10,543 nt of DNA from Balneolaceae bacterium (GTDB lineage Bacteria; Bacteroidota; Rhodothermia; Balneolales; Balneolaceae): contig SKWF01000282.1 in NCBI GenBank assembly GCA_007129085.1, positions 1 to 10,543 of the forward strand, in the 5' to 3' direction. The notes beneath the pieces are model-generated. The model was not told the DNA's origin and did not search any database. It saw nothing but the letters and a program-made list of their open reading frames with translations. Positions 1-5,465 of the stretch are shown here, in pieces. Numbering within the stretch: the first letter of the stretch is position 1; every line of letters begins with the position of its first letter. The position numbers were made by a program, and so were the translations under genes.

Positions 1-214
1 GCGACAAATCTATCCCTGTAACATCATACCCTTTATCAGCCAGTGTTAATGAATGCCGCCCCCTGCCACAACCAAGGTCTAAAATCTTTCTGTACCCCTT
101 TACCGGAATCACTTTCTCAATGTACCGAGCAAGCTTTTTTGCTTCGGCCACATCGCGATTTACATACAGTTTTTCATATAACGGGCTGTCAAACCACTCT
201 TTAAACCAGCTCAT
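1..214 (-). CDS. class I SAM-dependent methyltransferase, N-terminal part (cut by window edge)
   Basis: Only the first 71 codons are present; the gene continues leftward beyond base 1. Reading the complement from the ATG at 214-212 gives a protein beginning MSWFKEWFDSPLYEKLY. Residues 44-55 (ILDLGCGRGRHS) are the glycine-rich motif I that binds S-adenosylmethionine in Rossmann-fold methyltransferases. Residues 65-71 (VTGIDLS) fit the second strand, whose acidic residue (D69) normally contacts the SAM ribose. The start is supported by a purine-rich AAAAAAGGA a few bases upstream, the clearest Shine-Dalgarno-like site in the window. The N-terminal pattern WF..WFDSPLYEKLY resembles small cytoplasmic methyltransferases often annotated only as 'class I SAM-dependent methyltransferase'. 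The substrate cannot be told from this fragment. It is divergent from pyrF, with a palindromic repeat between them. Confidence 0.85.
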   Translation of the reverse strand, partial: MSWFKEWFDSPLYEKLYVNRDVAEAKKLARYIEKVIPVKGYRKILDLGCGRGRHSLTLADKGYDVTGIDLS

Positions 215-265
215 GCAAAATCCTTTTTTAATTCCTTTTATTCTGAGCTCGATTTATGTCCATAA

Positions 266-366
266 AAGTCCCCCTTTTAATAGGGGGAATGAGGGGGATG
301 TTCATCATAATGTGGAAAAATCTATGAACACCCCTCTAAATCTCTCCGCCGGCTGGCGGAAGACTT
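266..366. repeat. ~100-bp imperfect inverted repeat (REP/MITE-like palindromic element)
   Basis: The outer ends are complementary: AAGTC (266-270) pairs with GACTT (362-366). The inner ends TGTTCAT (299-305) and ATGAACA (324-330) are complementary, as are GAGGGG (291-296) and CCCCTC (331-336). The apical loop is 306-323. Each arm carries its own small hairpin: CCCCC/GGGGG (270-274 with 283-287) on the left and TCCGCC/GGCGGA (345-350 with 355-360) on the right. The run-rich style (AAGTCCCCC...GAGGGGGATGTTC) resembles dispersed palindromic repeats I know from Bacteroidota and other genomes. There is no coding capacity of its own and no transposase nearby, so if mobile it would depend on an enzyme supplied elsewhere. 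There is no second copy in this window. It lies 52 bases upstream of the methyltransferase start and 115 bases upstream of pyrF. Confidence 0.7.
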
Positions 367-481
367 AATATGCATCAGATAAACTGATTATAAATCGAAC
401 TGAGATTTTTAAATAATACTGTCTGCCTCATTTTCTGCTGATGATTTATTATCTTGGCAAACTTTTAACCATCAACAGACT

Positions 482-1321
482 ATGACTTTTAGCCAAAAAC
501 TACAAAGAGCAATTTCAGCTTCCGAGTCGGTACTTTGCGTTGGGCTTGATCCTGATCTTCGAAAGATCCCACCGGCCATCAAAGAGCAATTTAACGAGCC
601 GTCAGAGCAGGTTTTTGAATTTTGCAGGCGTGTAATTGAAGCCACAAAACTACACAGCTGCGCCTATAAACCAAACCTCGCATTTTTTGAAGCCCTTGGA
701 TTTAAAGGGATCTCCGTATTTGAACGACTTCTTGATGAAATCCCATCGGGAAAAATTATTATTGCCGATGCCAAACGGGGCGATATCGGTACAACCGCCG
801 AAAAATACAGAGAAGCATATTTTAATTATCATCGTGTTGATGCTCTCACCATTAACCCGTTAATGGGAATGGACACCATCGAACCGTTTACGGATGATGA
901 AGAGCGCGCACTGTTTGTGCTGGCGATGACATCAAACCCGGGAGCGGCCGACTTTTTACGACTTGAACTGAAAAGCGGACAAAACCTTGGACAAAAAATT
1001 GCCGGGAATCTTAAGGATTTGCAGAACAAATCCGCTACCCATCTCGGCATGGTAATTGGGGCCACACACCAAACCGAAGCTGTCCCGGTTATGCAGGAAC
1101 ACCCGGAAAGCCACCTGTTAATTCCCGGAATCGGGGCACAAGGCGGCGATATTAACCGGCTTAAAGATACACTGGCCAACCATCAAGGAATGCCGATCAT
1201 CAGCTCATCCCGAGCTATAATTTATGCCGGCGGCGATGCAAATAACTGGGAAGAACTGGTGCACAACAGTGCAGCCCGATTCAAAGAGTCCTTATTTTCA
1301 ATCACCAAAAGATATATTTAA
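482..1321 (+). CDS. pyrF: orotidine 5'-phosphate decarboxylase, long (type 2) form
   Basis: PyrF decarboxylates orotidine 5'-phosphate to UMP, the last step of de novo pyrimidine synthesis, in the cytoplasm. The 279-aa protein has the length of the long bacterial subfamily rather than the ~230-aa E. coli form. Visible motifs in order: GLDPD (residues 21-25); KPNLAFFEALG (63-73); the catalytic DAKRGDIGTT (96-105) with its D-x-K-x-x-D charge network at D96, K98 and D101; INPLMGMDTIEPF (124-136); PGIGAQGGD (215-223), the phosphate-binding loop; and SSSR (241-244), whose arginine is expected to hold the phosphate. No Shine-Dalgarno sequence precedes the ATG at 482, but the N-terminus matches the family's usual position ahead of the first strand. 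rnhA begins three bases after the TAA stop, so the two are probably one transcript. The family call is secure. Confidence 0.97.
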   Translation: MTFSQKLQRAISASESVLCVGLDPDLRKIPPAIKEQFNEPSEQVFEFCRRVIEATKLHSCAYKPNLAFFEALGFKGISVFERLLDEIPSGKIIIADAKRGDIGTTAEKYREAYFNYHRVDALTINPLMGMDTIEPFTDDEERALFVLAMTSNPGAADFLRLELKSGQNLGQKIAGNLKDLQNKSATHLGMVIGATHQTEAVPVMQEHPESHLLIPGIGAQGGDINRLKDTLANHQGMPIISSSRAIIYAGGDANNWEELVHNSAARFKESLFSITKRYI

Positions 1322-1324
1322 TAG

Positions 1325-1756
1325 ATGCAGACGGTAATTTTGTACACAGATGGAGCGTGCAGCGGAAATCCCGGTCCGGGCGGATGGGGCGCCCTTTTAA
1401 TCTGGAATAAAAAAGAGAAAGAACTCAGCGGATCTGCCGCTGATACCACCAACAACCGAATGGAAATGCGGGCCGTTATTGAGGGGCTCCACGCATTAAC
1501 AAAACCGTGCCACGTAAAAATTCACAGCGACAGCGCATTGATTGTGAATGCGTTTAATCAAAACTGGATTAAAAACTGGAAAAAACGAGGGTGGAAAAAG
1601 GCGAATAAAAAGCCGGTTGAGAACCAAGACTTGTGGAAAGAGATGCTGGATGCAATGGAGCCTCACAACGTTGAATGGGTGAAGGTAAAAGGCCACTCAG
1701 GACATCCACTCAATGACCGCGTTGATGCTCTGGCGGTGAATGCTATCAAGCGGTAA
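1325..1756 (+). CDS. rnhA: ribonuclease HI
   Basis: RNase HI cleaves the RNA strand of RNA:DNA hybrids in the cytoplasm, removing R-loops and helping clear primers. The 143-aa product is a single compact catalytic domain, slightly shorter than the 155-aa E. coli enzyme. The DEDD metal-binding set is complete: D9 in YTDGACSGNPGPGGWGA, E47 in NNRMEMRA, D69 in HSDSALIV and D134 in GHPLNDRVDALA. The catalytic histidine is H124 in VKGHSGHP. The basic, tryptophan-rich stretch WIKNWKKRGWKKANKK (81-96) corresponds to the 'basic protrusion' (handle) that grips the hybrid in E. coli RNase HI. It has no N-terminal hybrid-binding domain of the eukaryotic type. It follows pyrF by three bases and likely shares its transcript. 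Its stop faces that of tsaD with 8 bases between. Confidence 0.97.
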   Translation: MQTVILYTDGACSGNPGPGGWGALLIWNKKEKELSGSAADTTNNRMEMRAVIEGLHALTKPCHVKIHSDSALIVNAFNQNWIKNWKKRGWKKANKKPVENQDLWKEMLDAMEPHNVEWVKVKGHSGHPLNDRVDALAVNAIKR

Positions 1757-1770
1757 AATAATCGTTACCG
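1751..1770. other. small inverted repeat spanning both convergent stop codons
   Basis: CGGTAA (1751-1756) and TTACCG (1765-1770) are exact reverse complements around the 8-base spacer AATAATCG. Each arm contains the stop codon of one gene: TAA of rnhA on the plus strand and TAA of tsaD on the minus strand. The stem is only six pairs with no following T-run on either strand, so it is at best a weak bidirectional terminator or 3'-end stabiliser. Part of the symmetry follows from two TAA stops facing each other. No better terminator is visible for pyrF-rnhA or tsaD. Confidence 0.3.
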
Positions 1771-2751
1771 AATGCTCGCAAACGGCTTCATGTCCAGCTC
1801 GTCCGTCATACCGTCTCGCAGCCGCATTTCTCCCGTTTTGGCAATCATTGCTGCGTTATCCGTACAGAATTCCATAGCAGGAATCATCACCTCAACCCCC
1901 TCTTTTTCGGCCATTTGATGAACTTTCTGCCGAAGCATCGAGTTTGCAGAAACCCCTCCCGCCAACATTGCGTGCTTCACATTATGCTTTCGAAGTGCCC
2001 TTCTCAACTTCACAACCAGTACCTCCGTTATCGCCGCCGAGGCACTTGCACAAATGTTGTTCAGGTTCTGTTTGATGAACGCCTCATTTTGGTCCTGCAG
2101 ATAGTAGAGAACACTCGTCTTCAGCCCGGAGAAACTAAAATCGAGACCCTTATTCATCATACCGCGCGGAAAATCTGCAAATTTGGGATCGCCCGTCTGC
2201 GCTTTTTTATCTATCTCGGGGCCCGCCGGATAGGGCAGCTTCAGCATCTTCCCGATTTTATCGAAAGCTTCGCCGGCCGCATCATCGCGGGTTTGCCCCA
2301 AAACGGTCTGTTCAAATGGGGCGGTTACATGAACCAGCCGTGTATGGCCACCCGAAACGATTAACGCTATAAATGGATAGACCTCCTCGTGCTCAATGAA
2401 ATTAGCATACATGTGCGCGTCTATATGGTTCACGCCAATGAGCGGCTTCTGCCAGGAGAGAGAGAGGCCTTTGGCAAATCCCATCCCCACGAGCAGGGAG
2501 CCCATCAAACCGGGGCCTTGTGAGACCGCAATTCCGTCAATTTCCGACATATCAATATCGGCATTTTGCAGGGCCTGATCTGCCGTATCCCAAATGGTTT
2601 TGTTGTGGGCACGCGAAGCCAGTTCAGGTACTACGCCCCCAAATTGCTGGTGCACAGCCTGCGAGGCAATCACATTTGATGCCATTTTACCATCAACAAT
2701 AACTGCTGCTGCGGTATCGTCGCACGATGATTCTATTCCGAGAATGTTCAT
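1765..2751 (-). CDS. tsaD: tRNA N6-threonylcarbamoyladenosine (t6A) transferase subunit TsaD
   Basis: TsaD, with TsaB and TsaE, transfers the threonylcarbamoyl group from TC-AMP to A37 of tRNAs that read ANN codons. It is an ASKHA-fold ATPase of the Kae1/Gcp/YgjD family. From the chosen start the protein has 328 residues, near the family norm. Motifs: MNILGIESSCDDTAAAV (1-17), the conserved QFGGVVPELASRAH (36-49), the metal-binding HxxxH at H109 and H113, SGGHT (133-137), FSFSGLKT (205-212), LAGGVSANS (263-271) and the metal ligand D298 in CTDNAAMIA. One usually glycine position of the YPGGP loop is alanine (A176), a mild change. The frame is open for 19 more codons to an ATG at 2808. I prefer 2751 because family members start directly at M-x-ILGIE. 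A terminator separates it from dnaK upstream, so it probably has its own promoter. Confidence 0.96.
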   Translation of the reverse strand: MNILGIESSCDDTAAAVIVDGKMASNVIASQAVHQQFGGVVPELASRAHNKTIWDTADQALQNADIDMSEIDGIAVSQGPGLMGSLLVGMGFAKGLSLSWQKPLIGVNHIDAHMYANFIEHEEVYPFIALIVSGGHTRLVHVTAPFEQTVLGQTRDDAAGEAFDKIGKMLKLPYPAGPEIDKKAQTGDPKFADFPRGMMNKGLDFSFSGLKTSVLYYLQDQNEAFIKQNLNNICASASAAITEVLVVKLRRALRKHNVKHAMLAGGVSANSMLRQKVHQMAEKEGVEVMIPAMEFCTDNAAMIAKTGEMRLRDGMTDELDMKPFASIR

Positions 2752-2814
2752 AAGGGGAAAGATAGAGAATCTTTTATTGTAACTCATAGGCAAAACCGAA
2801 TGCATCATAAAAAT

Positions 2815-2842
2815 CGTATAACAAGTTTATCAAGCATATCAA
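2815..2842 (-). promoter_or_regulatory. candidate promoter for tsaD (weak)
   Basis: On the minus strand, TTGATA (2842-2837) is followed after 16 bases by TATACG (2820-2815), a fair match to a sigma-70 type -35/-10 pair. It lies between the dnaK terminator and the tsaD start, where a promoter is expected. If used, transcription would begin near 2808 and leave a leader of about 57 bases before the ATG at 2751. The match to the Bacteroidota consensus TAnnTTTG is poor, so confidence is low. Confidence 0.27.
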
Positions 2843-2847
2843 TAAAA

Positions 2848-2883
2848 AAAGCCCTTCATCCTCTTACGAGAATGAAGGGCTTT
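2848..2883 (-). terminator. intrinsic terminator after dnaK
   Basis: GCCCTTCAT (2851-2859) and ATGAAGGGC (2872-2880) form a perfect 9-bp stem. After one mismatch it continues inward with CTC/GAG (2861-2863 with 2868-2870) around a TTAC loop. Flanking AAA/TTT extends the outer stem. Read on the minus strand the hairpin is followed by a run of seven T (2850-2844), the classic rho-independent signature. On the plus strand only TTT follows. It therefore ends the hsp20-dnaK transcript, about 60 bases after the dnaK stop, and insulates tsaD. Confidence 0.88.
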
Positions 2884-2909
2884 AAATATCTAATTGAGAG
2901 TGAGCCTTA

Positions 2910-2937
2910 AAATCTCAAGACTCACATCTCATGACTC
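2910..2937. repeat. two contiguous 14-bp tandem repeats
   Basis: AAATCTCAAGACTC (2910-2923) is followed immediately by ACATCTCATGACTC (2924-2937), 12 of 14 positions identical. The first unit can also pair with TTGAGAGTGAG upstream (TTGAGA 2894-2899 with TCTCAA 2913-2918). It fills the gap between the dnaK stop and its terminator. No function is evident. It may be a degenerate CTCA/GACTC-type simple repeat. Confidence 0.45.
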
Positions 2938-2941
2938 GCGA

Positions 2942-4870
2942 CTATTTCTTATCGTCTTCGTCGTCTACAACTTCGAAGTCGGCATCTACGGCATCGTCAC
3001 CTTCTGCATCAGCATCGGCTGCTTCGTCGCCTGCTTCTGCTTGAGGCCCAGCGGCTTGTTGCTCGCCTTCAGCTGCCTGGTAGATCTCCTGCGATGCGGC
3101 TGCCCATGCTTGGTTCAGCTCTTCGATTGCACCGTCGATCTCATCCACTTTCTCCTCTTTGTGGAGCTCTTCGAGTTTATCGAGTGCACCCTGAATCTTG
3201 GTGATATTTCCTTCAGAAATTTTCTCTTTATGCTCTTCGAGCTGCTTCTTGGTAGAGAACAGCAGTGAGTCTGCCTTATTGAGTGTTTCAATTCGCTCAC
3301 GGATTTTCTCATCCTCTTCAGCGTGCTCTTCGGCAGCATTTTTCATCTTTTCAACTTCCTCCTCGGAAAGTCCTGAGCTCTGCTCAATTCGGATGCTCTG
3401 TTCTTTACCGGTTCCTTTATCTTTCGCGCTTACGCTAAGTACACCGTTGGAGTCGATATCGAAAGTAACTTCAATCTGTGGTACTCCACGCGGTGCCGGT
3501 GGTATTCCGTCGAGGTGGAATCGGCCGAGTGTTCTGTTGTCTTGTGCCTGTGCACGCTCACCCTGCAGCACATGAATTTCCACGCTGCTCTGGTTATCGG
3601 CAGCAGTAGAAAATGTTTCATTCTTGCTGGTGGGGATAGTTGTGTTCGACTCAATCAATTTGGTCATTACACCACCCAGTGTTTCAATTCCAAGCGTAAG
3701 TGGAGTTACATCAAGCAGAACAACATCGTCTACATCGCCTGCAAGAACTCCACCCTGAATAGCGGCACCTACGGCTACTACTTCATCAGGGTTAACTCCT
3801 TTACTTGGATCTTTACCGAAGAAGTCTTTTACAACTTCCTGGATTTTTGGAATTCGGGTTGATCCACCCACAAGAATTACCTGGTCAACTTCGCCTTTCT
3901 TCAGGCCGGCTTCATCCAGCGCTTTCTTACAAGGGTCGATGGTTCTCTTCACAAGATCATCAACCAGCTGTTCAAACTTAGCGCGTGTAATGTCGATATT
4001 CAGGTGTTTCGGGCCTGAATCCGTTGCCGTAATAAAAGGCAGGTTTACGTTGGTTTTCTGTGAACTTGAAAGCTCAACCTTCGCTTTTTCAGCGGCATCT
4101 TTCAGTCGCTGCATTGCCATTGGATCTTCTCTCAGATCAATGCCTTCGTCTTTCTTAAACTCTTCAGCTAAGAATTTGATCAATCGCTGATCAAAGTCAT
4201 CACCACCGAGGTGTGTATCACCACTGGATGATTTCACTTCAAATACTCCGTCGCCCAGCTCCAGGATCGACACATCAAATGTACCACCACCAAGGTCATA
4301 CACGACAATGGTTTGATCCGTCTCTTTTTTATCCAAACCGTAAGCCAAAGAAGCGGCTGTTGGCTCGTTAATAATTCGTTTAATTTCCAGTCCGGCAATT
4401 TTACCGGCTTCCTGAGTAGCTTTACGCTGTGCATCATTAAAGTATGCAGGAACCGTTACAACAGCATCGGTTACTTTTTCACCGAGATACTCTTCTGCAG
4501 TTTGCTTCATCTTCTGAAGCACCATTGCAGAAATTTCCTGCGGAGCATATTTACGGTCTTCAATTTCTACCCGTGCAGTTCCATCATCACCCTTTACTAC
4601 TTTGTAAGATGCCTGGCTGCTCTCTTCTTTAATTTCATTGAACATCCGCCCCATAAATCTCTTTATTGAGGAGATGGTTTTTTCGGGGTTTGTAATTGCT
4701 TGTCGCTTCGCCGGAGCACCAACAAGCCGTTCACCATCTTTAGAAAATGCCACAACGGATGGAGTTGTTCGTCCACCTTCGGCATTCTGTATTACAACCG
4801 GCTCATTGCCTTCCATAACGGCAACGCAAGAGTTTGTTGTACCTAAGTCTATTCCTATAATCTTACCCAT
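2942..4870 (-). CDS. dnaK: Hsp70 chaperone DnaK
   Basis: DnaK is the ATP-driven cytoplasmic Hsp70 that binds exposed hydrophobic segments and works with DnaJ and GrpE. All 642 residues expected are present. The nucleotide-binding domain (about 1-380) shows IGIDLGTTNSCVAVMEG (5-21), K70 equivalent to the catalytic lysine, the phosphate-2 loop YDLGGGTFDV (191-200) and the adenosine motif LVGGSTRIPKIQ (333-344). The conserved hydrophobic linker DVVLLDVTP (382-390) follows, then the beta-sandwich substrate domain (about 390-500), a charged helical lid (about 501-605) and a low-complexity acidic tail ending EVVDDEDDKK. The ATG at 4870 is fixed by the family N-terminus. No strong Shine-Dalgarno is seen. 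It starts 42 bases after hsp20 with no terminator between, so both probably share the sigma-54 type promoter at 5370-5386. Neither grpE nor dnaJ is adjacent. Confidence 0.98.
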   Translation of the reverse strand: MGKIIGIDLGTTNSCVAVMEGNEPVVIQNAEGGRTTPSVVAFSKDGERLVGAPAKRQAITNPEKTISSIKRFMGRMFNEIKEESSQASYKVVKGDDGTARVEIEDRKYAPQEISAMVLQKMKQTAEEYLGEKVTDAVVTVPAYFNDAQRKATQEAGKIAGLEIKRIINEPTAASLAYGLDKKETDQTIVVYDLGGGTFDVSILELGDGVFEVKSSSGDTHLGGDDFDQRLIKFLAEEFKKDEGIDLREDPMAMQRLKDAAEKAKVELSSSQKTNVNLPFITATDSGPKHLNIDITRAKFEQLVDDLVKRTIDPCKKALDEAGLKKGEVDQVILVGGSTRIPKIQEVVKDFFGKDPSKGVNPDEVVAVGAAIQGGVLAGDVDDVVLLDVTPLTLGIETLGGVMTKLIESNTTIPTSKNETFSTAADNQSSVEIHVLQGERAQAQDNRTLGRFHLDGIPPAPRGVPQIEVTFDIDSNGVLSVSAKDKGTGKEQSIRIEQSSGLSEEEVEKMKNAAEEHAEEDEKIRERIETLNKADSLLFSTKKQLEEHKEKISEGNITKIQGALDKLEELHKEEKVDEIDGAIEELNQAWAAASQEIYQAAEGEQQAAGPQAEAGDEAADADAEGDDAVDADFEVVDDEDDKK

Positions 4871-4912
4871 AATCGTTCTCTGTTTCGTTATTTTTAATTT
4901 AAATGTTCTTGT

Positions 4913-5341
4913 CTACTTGATGGGGATTGTGTTGCTCGCTTCATCACCATCATCTGCTTTTGAAATTTCTATTGTTAAAACACCATGTTTAAAAGATGCT
5001 TCAATCTGGTTTACATCCGCATAATTGGGGATGGCAAACGACCGGATAAAAGCACCCTGTGTTCGCTCAGATCGTTTAAGTTTCTCATCATCTTCAAGGT
5101 AAAGTTCTCGTTCTCCTTCGATGGTGAGAACTCTTCCCTGAAGGGAAATCTTCACATCCTTCTTCTTCATTCCCGGAAGGTCCAGAAAAATCTTGTAGGT
5201 CGAATTACCCTCAACCACATCGCATGACGGGGTAAAATCTCGTACTTCCCGATCTACGGGAACTAACTTTTCAACAAACTGCTGAAGCTCTTTTCCCAGT
5301 GCAGATAACTGTTTTTCTATGTCTACCGTAAAATTGCTCAT
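4913..5341 (-). CDS. hsp20: small heat shock protein (Hsp20/alpha-crystallin family)
   Basis: Small heat shock proteins are ATP-independent holdases that form oligomers and pass unfolded clients to DnaK. The 142-aa protein has a short helical N-terminal arm (about 1-35), an alpha-crystallin domain (about 38-130) and a short C-terminal tail. Recognisable elements are PSCDVVE (38-44), YKIFLDLPGMKKKDVKISL (49-67), GRVLTIEGER (69-78), RSF.IP (100-104), the A-x-x-x-G-V-L signature ASFKHGVLTI (115-124) and the terminal IPI (139-141), the I-x-I motif that docks into neighbouring subunits. The ATG at 5341 gives the expected length; an ATG at 5363 is out of frame. It lies directly upstream of dnaK, a natural pairing of holdase and refolding machine, and a consensus RpoN promoter sits 29 bases before its start codon. 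Confidence 0.96.
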   Translation of the reverse strand: MSNFTVDIEKQLSALGKELQQFVEKLVPVDREVRDFTPSCDVVEGNSTYKIFLDLPGMKKKDVKISLQGRVLTIEGERELYLEDDEKLKRSERTQGAFIRSFAIPNYADVNQIEASFKHGVLTIEISKADDGDEASNTIPIK

Positions 5342-5369
5342 GGTTTTTTTGTCTGTTTACCATGTAGTG

Positions 5370-5386
5370 AGCAACCACAGTGCCAA
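5370..5386 (-). promoter_or_regulatory. sigma-54 (RpoN) type -24/-12 promoter of hsp20-dnaK
   Basis: On the minus strand the bases from 5386 to 5370 read T-TGGCAC-TGTGG-TTGCT. This matches the RpoN consensus YTGGCAC-N5-TTGCW at every strongly conserved position, with GG (5384-5383) and GC (5372-5371) separated by the required 10 bases. Transcription would start near 5360, giving a leader of about 19 bases before the hsp20 ATG. RpoN promoters need an AAA+ enhancer-binding protein, usually bound upstream. Two related 15-base direct repeats lie at 5407-5421 and 5446-5460 (11 of 15 identical), roughly -47 and -86 from the predicted start, but that similarity could be chance. No CIRCE element is present. 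The match is seen directly; its use in vivo is inferred. Confidence 0.75.
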
Positions 5387-5465
5387 ACCGTTTTGCGCGG
5401 CTTTTCCACTGACGTATTGACATAGATAGATTTGGTTCAGATCTCCATTGCCAGATTGACGGGCT

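Noticed and set aside
120..368. 82-codon open frame on the plus strand
   Set aside because: It lies antisense to the methyltransferase, then runs through the palindromic repeat; the protein has no recognisable pattern and composition is not gene-like.
374..388. ATCAG-N5-CTGAT dyad upstream of pyrF
   Set aside because: A five-base dyad is common by chance and matches no operator I recognise.
450..457. TATCTTGG upstream of pyrF, 7 of 8 to the Bacteroidota -7 consensus TAnnTTTG
   Set aside because: No TTG element lies about 19 bases upstream, and near matches to such a short motif are frequent; not enough to annotate.
5342..5465. CIRCE (HrcA) operator or terminator in the aroA-hsp20 gap
   Set aside because: No TTAGCACTC-N9-GAGTGCTAA-like repeat and no stem followed by a T-run could be found.
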